Source: Phytophthora hibernalis | Lineage: Eukaryota > Oomycota > Peronosporomycetes > Peronosporales > Peronosporaceae | Direction of reading: 5' to 3' | Assembly (NCBI GenBank): GCA_012656075.1 | Contig: JAAKBF010000012.1 | Location: 682,001-746,000 of the forward strand | Length of the DNA stretch: 64,000 bases | Shown: one piece after another, positions 31,922-42,482 of the stretch | Numbering within the stretch: the first letter of the stretch is position 1 | Layout of the letters: each line of letters opens with the position of its first letter | Made by a program: the position numbers and the translations under genes | Notes under the pieces: model-generated | Seen by the model: the letters and a program-made list of their open reading frames with translations, nothing else | Database searches by the model: none | What the model was told of the DNA's origin: nothing

Positions 31922-34800
31922 AAATTACATATTGTATTTGATGAATGACGAAACGTGAAACTGGGCCGGACACGGAAACAAGCGCTGCCGGAGGAACTGC
32001 AGCATTAGCACGGGGCGGCGGTAGCGACGACGAAGTTGCCGCGCTAGCGAGAGTATGCCCGCGGGCTGCAAGAACTGGCGCAACAATCGCCGCTGGATCC
32101 GCCATGAGACGACCCGAGTTATTCATGAGCAGCGAACAAACAAAGCCAAACAAGCCGTCGTTAGTCCCGCCATCCGAAGCGTGCAGTGATGGAAGCAGGG
32201 TACCGAATTGAAGAATTGGTGACGCCCATACGGCGCGCAATGTCGCGCGCGGAGGTGAGCGAGCTGGAGGTTGTGACCATGAAGCGCGTGCAAGACACCA
32301 CAGCGCTCCCCAGGTGTGATGGTTCGCGATGCGGTGGGGGCAGTTGTGGTGTAGCGACTTGCCTCTCGCTGCCGCTGCTGTCGCCACTGCTGCTTTCGTG
32401 ATTGACAAGCAGAATCCCGTTGAAGAGAATGTGGGACGGGGCAAAGATTGTTCAAGAACATCCGCGGCAGAGTGACAAAGCATAAGAGCGAGGCGAAGTA
32501 CGACACACCAAGTTCAGCGAGAGGTCGCCACCGGAAAGATGGCCTATGGCGAGTAGTCGCTGATTATCGTAATTATTCAATTAACTAACAGTTTGATATT
32601 GTTTTTAAAGACTTCTTGCGTGGGTGAAGCCCATGCGAACTACAAAATACTTCTGCATCTCCCCGCGTCGTGCCCTTTGGTGAACAGCCACAACCGGTGG
32701 ATGTGCCGGATAGGGCTCTTGGAGTTCTGTCAGGCAGTCGCCGAGGACTCGGCGGTTTCACAACGGACGAGTTCACACTAGATATTTGTATATGGCATAG
32801 GAAAGAATAGTATAGAGATAAGCGCTCGCAGAGCGCAACAAACAGAGCAGATTTTCCTTCCGATCGCAAGAGTCAAGTCCGGTTACGGTAAGTGTCCGTA
32901 GCGTCTGGTCCCGCTTGATCGCCAGGATTATGCCTGCCGGTGGACACGAAGGTTGAAGTAATCAAGTGTTCATCCACCCGGCAAGTCCAAGAAGCTAGAT
33001 TGTGTGATTGATTTGCTGCGTGTGCAGAGGACGAGAAAGCTCGTTCGACCGAGGGAGTGCTACCGAAGCCTCCTTCCTACCTACCCGCCGGAGCTTTACC
33101 CCGGCACCCTCGCTTACCGGCTGGAAAGCCCTGGACCCTTCTTTCTGAGGGCCAGCAAGGTTTATTTGTGTGTGTGCGTGTATTGAAGACTAGCCGTGCT
33201 CGTGGCTAGTGCTGTGGAGTTGATTGGTTGCTCTACCGACAAGTCGGAGTACGCAGGGTTAGACCAACCCGGTGCTAGGGCTGAATCAAGGTCTTCAGGT
33301 CAAGACTTCGCCCGATATTCACCTTGTCTTTGCGGACGAGGTGTGTGTTGTGGGTGGGAAAACTAGCAGGACATAATTATGGCGTGTTCCTACACGACAG
33401 AGACTCGCCGTGGTCTCAACCCCCAACCCGTGTCTGACAGGAAGGCACGTTAAACTCAAGTCCCGCGAGGGCAGGTATAGCAACAAAGTCCCGCAAGGGC
33501 AGGAATAGCAACTCGTCGGCAACGACAACCAAGGAATATCGGCTCGCCGACCAAGACGACCAAGGAATAGCGGCTCGTCGGCAACGACAACCAAGGAATA
33601 GCGGCTCGTCGACCAAGACGACCAAGGAATAGCAGCTCGTCGACCCCGACAGCCAAGGCAAAGCAAAGCAACCCTCTACGGAGAAGAAGTCACGTCTATT
33701 AGAGAGACGCTTCGACTTACAAGACTTGACGTTCGCGTGAAGGTTTCCACGCAGACGTCACCCCGCAGACGACTTAAGCATCGAACGCTTGAACACCCGT
33801 TCAACGAAATCACGTTAGTCAAGACCCCGGAAATTTAGCGCACCGCACGCGACGTACATTGTGTGAAGTGCGCTTTGTGTGTAGATCGAGCCCTCCAGAA
33901 CGCAAATTCTGAGAGCCCGCTCCACCACAACAGCGTTGCTCACAAACGAATGGTAAGTACTACAGTATTATCGTACAATCACTGTTATTTTCTAGCTAAA
34001 TTTTGTCATGATTCACAGAATTTTCCAGGATTTAGCTGGTCGATCTGGTTATCGAGACTGTCATGTTGATATAGGTTCTGGAGACAGAGACCCCAACCCC
34101 CTGGTGGTGATTTATACACTGGCTATTGCCTTCAATGCACTCTCGTGTGCATTGGCGATTATTCTCCCAGAAACGAAACTCTTCTAGCTGAAAATGCAAT
34201 TGATCTCGTGTACGACACGTTTTGAATTCGTCAGATAGGTATATCGTCCTATTAACCATGCTCTTATTGCAGTCCGTACTGCCTCTCTACTTTCACGTTC
34301 GATCATGCAACATCAACTTGCAGGGAAAATGGCTGCTGGATAGTTTGAGGTGTTATCGCAGACCCGGTTGAGGCTGCTGTGATCTACAAAAACATTAAGT
34401 CTCTCCGGATCATGTCCGCGTTAGACTTCTTCCCTCCTTCTTGCTCTCGTTTGTTGGTGGAGAGTGGATGTTGGTTCCCGCCCTCGTCCTTGCCCGCTCC
34501 TTCATCTTAAGCTGCTGGTGCATGGTTGTAATACCTATACGAGTGTTATAGTAGTGCTGTATCACTACTATAGCAGTCGCGAAAAATGCCAAGATAGTAT
34601 TAGCAATAGTAGACCTGATTCGCAAAATTTGGATAGTAATAGCACTACTGTACTATAGTAGTGATATTACTATCCGAATTTTGACTGTATCGGTACCGGA
34701 AATTCTCACTGTACTGCATTTCTGTTTGGCGTCTCATCATTGGTTGGAAGTCGACTTCTTTTTCCGCTTAAATACGCCCGGAAATTCTCCCTCCTTTCTT
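31922..34800. other. Non-coding tail of the Gypsy block, possible LTR and leader
   Basis: Nearly 2.9 kb without a supported gene. It contains simple ACG-rich stretches at 32010-32110, a transcript-like segment 32790-33430, and a tandem repeat (33450-33665). From 33840 to 34680 the sequence is mixed, with a palindrome-rich stretch at 34540-34680 where words such as actactatagcag recur in both orientations. LTR borders could not be fixed. Confidence 0.4.
33450..33665. repeat. 31-bp minisatellite
   Basis: Four adjacent units beginning accaaggaata and ending gacg or gaca, each 31 bp, preceded by two related ~28-40 bp units beginning gtcccgc. Units alternate between ggcaacgaca and gaccaagacg endings, a higher-order two-unit pattern. 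Confidence 0.85.
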
Positions 34801-34801
34801 C

Positions 34802-34810
34802 CTCATTCCA
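34802..34810 (+). promoter_or_regulatory. Oomycete-like initiator (Inr) upstream of the CRN remnant
   Basis: ctcattcca matches the core of the oomycete Inr (TCATTYY) and lies about 20 bp before the first in-context ATG at 34829. Placement supports this as the original transcription start of the CRN gene. Confidence 0.45.
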
Positions 34811-34828
34811 GAATCTGCCGCGTGGAGA

Positions 34829-37481
34829 GATGGGGAAATCTCACTGGAGTGTGCGATCGTAGGTCAAGCAGGCACGTTTGACGTGACGATCGACGATGAA
34901 AAGAAGGTTTCTGTGTTGAAGAAGGCCATCAAGGCGGAGAAGACAGTTGGTTTCAAGGACATTGATGCGGATACGCTGCAGCTCTTCCTGGCGAAGGGGG
35001 CGAATGACTGGCTGGATGTGGCGGGCGCGACAGCTGTGGCGGTCGATAAGACTAGTGGGACACCTGTGATGATAGATGAGCATGGCAACCAACAAGGATT
35101 CGTGCATATGGATCCCACGCTGTTTATCAAGAACCCCAAGCACTTTGGAGTGAATTTCCAACCGGGGAGGGCCAAGTTCACGTGCTGGTCGTGGTTTCTC
35201 ACAGTCCAGCGACCGAGGCTACGGCAGTGACTAGTAGCACGCCGCAAGCAAATATAATGCTGACAGTGCCAGCTGGTAAAAGGCGGAAGACGGATGACAC
35301 TGTTCCCACCTTGTTGGATGAATTGGGCGCAATTATCGCACTTGGACAGGAGCTGAATCCTGAAACTGACCTGGCCGTGGGGAAATTATTGGATATCCCA
35401 AAGACAGTCTTGAGGACTAGCTTGAACAACGGCTTGTACATTCGACAGGAATATTGGGACCTCTATAAGATGATCATGCACAAATTGAAGGCAAATAAAT
35501 CGCTTCGCAGAATTCTTGTGATTGGCAGTCCTGGGATTGGGAAGTCAGTATTTGGAGTGTTCTTGTTCCTGGTGTTCGTGACGGAGAAAAAGGATATTGC
35601 CTTCCGCACCCTTGATGACTCGTCGGTCTATTACTTCAATTGGAACGGCGCGAACGGCTACGACGTCTCTAATACGCCGCTTGCTGGAAAAACATACGAG
35701 TGTATAGCGCTCCCAGACCCTCTCTGAATGAGGATGTCTAGAACCACTGAATGCTAATATCACCCAGTGTGACGTGTGTCCTTGTGGCAATCCCTATAGG
35801 TATCGTTTACCTTCGGGTATCCCGGACTGCACCGCTTGCAATGAGTTGTTTACACGAACTAAATACAGGATGAGCACCGAGCTCCACCAACCCACTGAAA
35901 TAGGCAGCGAGGCACGACTGAATGAGGTGGACTCCAGATAGATCTCTCCTTCAGACAACCCAACAAAATACAGAGTTCCAAATACAAATATACAGTCACA
36001 ATAAATTCTTCTAGACCCTAAAGTGGGGGTCTCTTCGCCAGTCTCACTTGGAGCTAACACCCAGAGTACTGGTCAACTCTGGATGAATTCTCACTCAACG
36101 CGCACCACCCTCACTTAGTAAGGGACAATCTTCTTCTTCACACACAAATGCACTTCTTCACACAATAGTCGATCAATCAAGTCTTAGGGGTGACTACTAC
36201 AACCACCTAACACCGCAGGGTAATATGAAATGAATGCCACTCAATGAGCAACGCCCAACTAGGTTTGTGAACAGACGGATCAGTCCAACCGCACGAGCCG
36301 TCAGTCCCCGCCTTATTCGAACTTGATCTTTTCGGGAGAGTGTGTAAAATGTGACAAGTGACCGTTGGGAGTGAAGTGGACTAAATATGCAAGCCAAGTA
36401 TGGGCCCACAGGTCGGGAGGTGTCCATCAGATGAGGCCTCATTCAGTGAAATTAGAATACACCATGTCCGGACAGCCGATTCACTGACAGCAGGACAACC
36501 TAAGGTATAAAAGTGCTCTCGGCGAACGTATCCCGAGTAGCAGCCTGCCTGGACTTGGTTCGAAGCACCAAACAAGATCCATCAACAACCCCATGGCATT
36601 ATGCCAACACCAACACACACATGACCGCCGTGAGTGATACAAACTCCAGCATTCAAGTACAAGCTTCGAGGGTCATATCTCACTGGATGAGGTTCCTATG
36701 GTCATTTTCTCCATGCGTATGTGTTCGCTAGTCCACGCGTTAAGCATTACAACGAATTTGTGAAGGAAGTGTGCTTCAAGGTTTTTCGAGCAGAACATAT
36801 TCGGAGAGCAGATGAAACACATTTTGTTCAGTATTTTTTATCGCGATGTGGACGCGCCCGGCCGTTGTTATTTGAGGTATTCATCTTTGGCAGTGGAGTC
36901 TATCGCCAGCGCTCGTTATAATATCCACTCTGCTGATGGAATTCGCTCGTTGTTGCAGACTCCAGCGCAGAATTTGCAGTCGTGGCGAGGAAAAGTAATT
37001 GAGCGAATACTGCTGGAAGGTCTTGCCACCAGCAAGTTTTGTATGAGACCACTTGAACGGAACGATACCGGAGCTGATATGCAACAACTTGGTCCATTAA
37101 ATGCAACATCGAAGTGCATTCAAGCGTCACGCGAAAGCCAGAATACATTGGCGATGTATATCCCCCTTTCGAAGACATTTCCAGCAATTGATGGCGTGCT
37201 TGTTGTACCAAGCGATCGTCTTATTATCTATGCTCAGGTGACTGGGCAGAAGGCATCCCATCCAATATCAGCGCTTGAAAGATGTCTATCAGGATTTGAT
37301 GCGTCGCGGAGAGGTTTCACGTTACAGACACATTCTTCTCTTCATCGTCTCCGACGACATTTACGATCGATTCACCGCTCAGCCCTACAAAAACACGGAC
37401 AGGAAGACCCGCAAAGCGAAAGTTGATATCAGCATGACACAGTATGTTGGAAAGATTACTTCGCACTGCGAATCGCAGTAG
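34829..37481 (+). pseudogene. Crinkler (CRN) effector pseudogene with P-loop NTPase domain
   Basis: The N-terminal CRN module is clear: CAIVGQAGTF near 34846, the LQLFLAK motif, an ANDWLD stretch, and an HVLV-type box closing the module near 35180. A one-base shift in a G run separates the ATG from this frame, and a second G-run shift precedes HVLV. The next frame (to 35727) has a Walker A motif, GSPGIGKS, then stops. Roughly 1 kb of LTR-like sequence interrupts before CRN C-terminal sequence resumes (36755-37481) over two frames, ending with MTQYVGKI. CRNs are host-translocated oomycete effectors. This copy cannot make the full protein. Confidence 0.8.
35730..36720. mobile_element. LTR-like insertion inside the CRN pseudogene
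   Basis: No CRN-like coding remains in this ~1 kb segment, while CRN sequence resumes after it. The stretch is non-coding and has a good TATAAAAG box at 36506-36513 with a short downstream region, as in a solo LTR. Candidate ends are tgctaatatcaccc (about 35750) and gagtgataca (about 36643). No target-site duplication was found, so the limits are approximate. Confidence 0.5.
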
Positions 37482-37639
37482 GCTTAGACGGTACCGCTCT
37501 AAGATTGCTGACAATATAAAGTACAATGAAGTACTACAGTAGTACAGAATGTTTCCGACACTTCACCGTCTCTGCTTAGTGAATTTTGAAGCCCGCACTC
37601 TTAAGTGATCAGCGAATGCTGCGTCAATCCACAAGTTAG

Positions 37640-38296
37640 TACGTGTAGTGCGTTCGATCCTGGTCATGCACCTGAAGTGGAGGAAAGTACATGTATCAGA
37701 CTGTCGCCTGCAATTCTGCCGGGGTCTGTCGCGGGGCAGCCGTTGCAAAAGTATTGGTCGTCTGCGGAGATTCGTGACTTGGTAAATCAGTACATGTACG
37801 TCGAGAGTCAAGGGCACTGGAAACAAGAAATTCGTCCGGCTCAATGCTTCTCTCACAGACGCACTCTACGGCAAGAAGGCACCTGCAGGTGGGTATCCCG
37901 ACCACCTCACTCACCCGGGAGTTCTAAATCTACTGCTTTCCAAGTGCACGCGCTACCACCGAATCAAGCTCTTTCCGACGCATGCCGCGAAGTTCCATGG
38001 GGGAAATTTGCGTCCGATCACTATTCACGCTGAAAAGTTAAAGCACCGAAACAACACGACAGTCATGACTATGGCGTTCTACCAGCAATTTGGCATTGAC
38101 GCTGCTGTGTTTGCCAAGGAGGCGCAAAAGAAATGGGGCTGTAGCGCGACCGTGCAAACATCCGAAGACAAGAGTAAGGGTGAGGAGACCCCAGATGGTT
38201 AACGAGGTGTTGGAATACTTAAGCACCAAGCGAATCAACGTGAAGTACTGCGCTGTGACGTATGACAAGGATGTCAAGGCCAAGAAGAAAAAGTGA
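37640..38296 (+). pseudogene. eIF2D (ligatin) 3' fragment with SUI1 domain
   Basis: Three frames read as the C-terminal half of eIF2D, a factor that delivers initiator tRNA and recycles ribosomes. In order: the winged-helix-like RLSPAILP and YWSSAEIRDLVNQY, then FVRLNASLTDALYG, a SWIB-like HPGVLNLLLSKCTRYH, and the SUI1 domain from about 38000 (MAFYQQFGIDAAVF, VNEVLEYLSTKRINVKY) to a Lys-rich end. Shifts occur near 37805 and 38195; the second fits a one-base expansion of CCCC. The N-terminal PUA half is absent. It is either a truncated copy or a gene fragment joined to the CRN. Confidence 0.7.
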
Positions 38297-38543
38297 GCTG
38301 GATCGCTATCATGTGTACGAATTAGTACATTGAACAAGTGTAGTGGTGAAGTCTATCTAAACAGATAGGAGACGTTCTAGGATGAGGTAGAAACCTCTTC
38401 TATCAAACGGTGACGCGGAGGAAGTAGTAGACGATGTCCCCGATTCGCGTTTCTTTTTCTTCTTGTTGCGAGACGTGGTCTCGCTGATGGTGGTGGAAGT
38501 CGTGGTCGTGGTTGTAGAATGTTGCTCCGACTTGGACTTGGAC

Positions 38544-38898
38544 TTAGTCGAGAACTTTTTCTTCTTGGTTGTTTTCTTGCGCTGCTTGTTCTTGATCCGT
38601 CGAGCTTCGATCGGATACGATGTGATAGACAACGAGCGCCAGAACACAGGCCGGCGTAAGATAGAACGACAGATGCGCTTGGTACAAGCCGTAGGTGGCC
38701 TGAACCGTGGCGCAAAACCCGCCCAGCGCCGCGTCCAACCAAGAACGTGGTGAAAACGAGGATCAATCGAAGACGGAAAACCAAAAAGCCACAGCTGATG
38801 CTTGATACATTTCGCCCAAAGCGCAACCAACGCTACCTGTACCACCGTCAATGTGAATACATGTACATGCACAGCAATGCAGCAATGTATTGCCATCG
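38544..38898 (-). CDS. Small multi-pass membrane protein, unrecognised
   Basis: Start taken at about 38898 (MAIHCCIAV). An N-terminal hydrophobic helix (VVQVALVALW), a central region, and a second helix (YLTPACVLALVVYHIV) precede a polar tail ending EEKVLD. The two halves lie in different frames, joined across an A4 run at 38753-38756 (T run on the coding strand) that appears one base short. About 118 residues. It overlaps nothing on its strand and diverges from the CAP-Gly gene. Function unknown. Confidence 0.45.
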
Positions 38899-38959
38899 TA
38901 TCGTGTGAATCAGGCAGAGTCCGATAGCAACACCGAAGCTTCACCTCAGGCTTCGACGC

Positions 38960-39998
38960 ATGAGCAGACCGACATTGAATCTCAGACAACCACTGGGTCG
39001 CCTTCAGTCCTTCTGGCACGAGGCAAAGGCTCGGGCTAGCAGCAGTAGCAATGCTAGCAACGGAAGCAACTCCCCAAACGAGCGCAGTTCCGGCAGAAAA
39101 GCGACAGCAGCTCAAGAAGCAGCAAGATCAGTCCTGTGCCATTTCGTTCACGAAGCAAGACACCTTCCCCGTCTAAAGGAGAAGGAGTTGTCTTGTTCGA
39201 CCCTCAAAATATGCCGGTCCCAATTCCTTACCAGCGTTCGACTTCACGCGACCAGGCAATGGAAGTTGCTGCTAAAGCTGACCGTGCGCGGCGTGCAGCC
39301 GCGGCCGGGCCACGGCGTCGCTCTCTTCCGGTAAACAGCCCTCTCGATGCAACATCGCCAGGAAATGCTCTTGCAGCAGCAACGTCGTCCAAAACGTTCA
39401 TCTCGTCACCAATCTGAGGCTCAGCAACATCCATCGCTGTTGGCAAGTGTGGATCCCCACTACTCAGTCGGGATCGGAGTGAGTCACTTCACTCGTTAAC
39501 GGATGTGTATCTCCCCAAGACGGGGACATGCACAGTATGCGGGTTACAGCTCCTGCTTCCAGTCCTGCTGCAAGCACAACTTCGAGCCAAGGACAAAACC
39601 TCTTAACCGTACCACGACACGCCGCCACTCAGGCAGCAACGTGGTGTACATCAATGGCGCACCACTGTGCGTGGGCAAGTTTATCGATGTCGGCAACGTG
39701 CCAGGTGTGGTGCGCTACATCGGCACCACGCGGTTTGCAACGGGCACGTGGGTAGGCATTGAGCTTTGCGAGCAAAAAGGCAAGAACAGCGGCACTGTCG
39801 ATGGAGAGAAATACTTCAGCTGTGCACCAAACCACGGCATCTTCATTCGTACCAGCCGCTTGGATCTCTCACTACATTAGGTCCACGCCACCTTCGACAA
39901 CAACTTTCGAGTGGCTTTATGATGGTCTCAATGCGACGAGCAGCATTGAGAACCAACCACGCTCAGGCCAGGATCGACGGAAGTCTATGTCTCGTTAG
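38960..39998 (+). CDS. CAP-Gly domain protein, several frame changes
   Basis: A Ser-rich N-terminal region (SNASNGSNSPNERSSG, then SRSKTPSPSKGEG) leads to a basic middle and, at 39640-39880, a CAP-Gly domain: GKFIDVGNVPGVVRYIG, FATGTWVGIEL, GKNSGTVDGEKYFSC, PNHGIFIR. CAP-Gly domains bind EB1-type or tubulin C-terminal tails, so a microtubule-associated role is likely. The frame changes near 39010, 39100 (A run one base short) and 39410. Coding may continue past the apparent stop at 39880 to 39998 (TTTFEWLYDG). The start codon is uncertain; an exon could begin near 38911. Confidence 0.6.
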
Positions 39999-40159
39999 TT
40001 TTCAATCAGGTTTATGAATCCCCACACCTACTGAAGCAGCGGGTGCACGCGGCTCTACAGATCGCAATGTTTGCCGCCACCCATGCTTCTGACGTAGGAC
40101 ATTCGGGAACGCACCAATGCAAATACAAACATGACGTATCAACTCACGTGTTAGTTGCA

Positions 40160-42291
40160 TTAAGCGTTTACCCGACGAAAGAACTCGAGGTCTTTCGAGG
40201 GTGGGGCCTGTAGCTGTTGCACCCGTGCACGTCGTAGTTTAGTGTGCTCGTGCTGAAATACTTCAACTGTGCACATTGCGTCCCAAACTTGCACTCGGTC
40301 GCTCACAGTCAAATCCAAAGCTGAGAAGAACAAGTTCACGTCTGTGGGGGATAAGTTGAAAGCCTCAAGAGCTAAGTGGAATTGCTGTCTCGATACGCCA
40401 AGAACATTGCGGGTTGCTAGCAACGATGGCGACACATCCACCGAAGGAGTTGTGCCGGAGTCCACCACTTCAGCAAAGTTTGGATTGGCGCTGAACCGCT
40501 TTATTTCTCTGATAGGCGACGAGCGTGGAGAGTCCGATTGTTTTGTTAGTGGTGGGGCATCATTTGTATTGACACAGCCACACGCGCTCATGTATTCGTC
40601 CAATGTCATCCGCTCGAAAGCGCTACGCTGGAGTCGTCGATCGATATTAAGGAGGCCCTCGCGCCTTAACCTGGCAAAGACTTGAGCTAGAGGAATGGAG
40701 TGGAGTAGTCCACGCGTAGCAAGTTTTCGGAGAACTCCATCGCGCTCGCGTTGCCGCCTCGTGCATTCGAGAGCGACCACGCTGCGAAAATCAGTGGAAG
40801 CGGACGCGCAGTTCGACTTTGATGGCGTTGGTGAGCCCATACAGTACACCGTTGAGTGCTTGAAGTAAGCGATGTTGGCAGAGTGAGGTCTGCGTCGAGC
40901 TCCTGCTACTTTTCCGTCTCCGTTAAGGTCTGGCGTGAGTAAATCCCCTGTTTTTGGTGCCAGAGTTCTTTTTGAAAACCTAAGCTGGTACCAGCAGATT
41001 TTGGACGAAACTTCGGCTTCTCCGTACCCTTCTTTGGCTTCGTCGATGGTACTTCGTTCAAACCAAGCCGATAGGCTCGAGGGTGCAGTGTTTCGTCTTC
41101 AACTGGAAGCTCGTATCGCAGATGCGGGTCTTTCAGTCGATCCATTCTTTCTCTTACTCGTGCGTACGTGTCCACAACTTTAGTCATCAGTGTTTGTTGT
41201 CTGCGTGCACAACTTGCATCGACTGCAAACCCTTCTTCAGCTTCATCGATCGGGTCGAAGGATTCAACACTGCGTATAGGAAACCGCTGAAGTCCGTCGT
41301 GGTAGTATGAATCTAAACCAAACCTGTCTGCACCCTCCTGTCCAGGACTATTCAATAAATCTTCACTTCCTTGCTGCACAAAGCGCTCAGCCTGGTAACG
41401 TCGTCGAGGACTAGAAAAGCTTGGTGATTTTAACTTAGCAGTAGATGACGCGGGGCACCATGGTTTCTTCTTCTCGACAACTCGGCCATCGGCCCGTTGT
41501 CCCCATTGTTCAATCCTGTCTACCTGGTTATCATCATTTGATACTTCCGCTTGGTCTTCATCTCCATCATTATTAATACGTTGTCGCCAAACTACTTCAG
41601 CAGGACCATTTGACTCTTTCACCGGATACGCGATCGCTACGGATTCAGGTAGCAGAGTGGAAGCACTTCGAGTATCCAAAACGCGCTCACGGATACAATC
41701 GCGAGGCTCAAACGTACCTCCCACACCTGCTCGAGAACCCGTATCAACGTTATTGCTATAACCAAGCCGCCACTCCGCTTTCGGCCCATCTGAAATTCCG
41801 TACTGCTTGGTACCAAACTTTTGCTTAAGCTTGGCGAACATTCGCTGCTCCGCACTAAGTTTTACGCGGTCTCGACAGTCTTTGGCCACCGTCGTGTGTA
41901 AATCCTGCAACTTGTTGATTTTATCCAGTGGGGGTCTGAAGTTTAGCTGTTCGCGGTGTTTGCTGTCGTTTTGTTCGTCTTCGTATAAGCTTTTCCTCTC
42001 ACTCTCCATGCGTTGATCTTGCTGCTGTGTTATTCGCAATAGATCGCGTCGAACTCGAGCATCGGCAGGTTGGAGATTCACACCAGGAAGTCGTTTTCCA
42101 GTCGCTGAGCTCACATCGTACAGCGCTGCACGACGTCGATTTTCCTGGCGAACACGAGCTTGCGTTTGATGTTGGGCACTCGAAGCATCTTCGTTCTCAG
42201 CCCCAGGACGAAAGGGTGACGCTAGTTTTTGCGGCGAGCTCGAAGCAACACCATGATAAAGTCGACTCCGCAGCCAAACGATAATATGCAA
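40160..42291 (-). CDS. Unrecognised ~710-residue protein with an EF-hand-like loop, one homopolymer break
   Basis: Two adjacent minus-strand frames, 42291-40906 and 40849-40160, join if the C4 run at 40945-40948 is one base short. The join then passes through a DLNGDGKV stretch, an EF-hand-type calcium loop start. The N-terminal 450 residues are charged, with RRRAALYDVSS, KLSAEQRMFAKLKQKFG and RVRERMDRLKDPHLRYELP, and are probably partly disordered. The C-terminal part has helical segments (GLLHSIPLAQVFARLRREGLL; FNLSPTDVNLFFSALDL) that resemble paired EF-hand helices. No family is recognised with confidence. Confidence 0.6.
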
Positions 42292-42482
42292 GTGCAGTGC
42301 AGTCGAGGACAGGAATAGTCGACTTGTGCAAACTAAGACTGCGCACTCAAGGAATGGACAAGTGGAAAGTTGTTTGCAATGCAGGACTTGTTTATAGATA
42401 AAAGTGCGCTGAGACCCTCGGTCAGCACAATGGTTCTGTAGCTGTCGTGTTGTAAGCTATCAAGCTTGTTTCTTCAAGAGCC

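Noticed and set aside
38357..38600. Lys/Thr-rich C-terminal tail on the minus strand following the small membrane protein
   Set aside because: The helix YLTPACVLALVVYHIV lies in another frame that ends naturally at 38544; the Lys-rich reading is probably a shadow frame.
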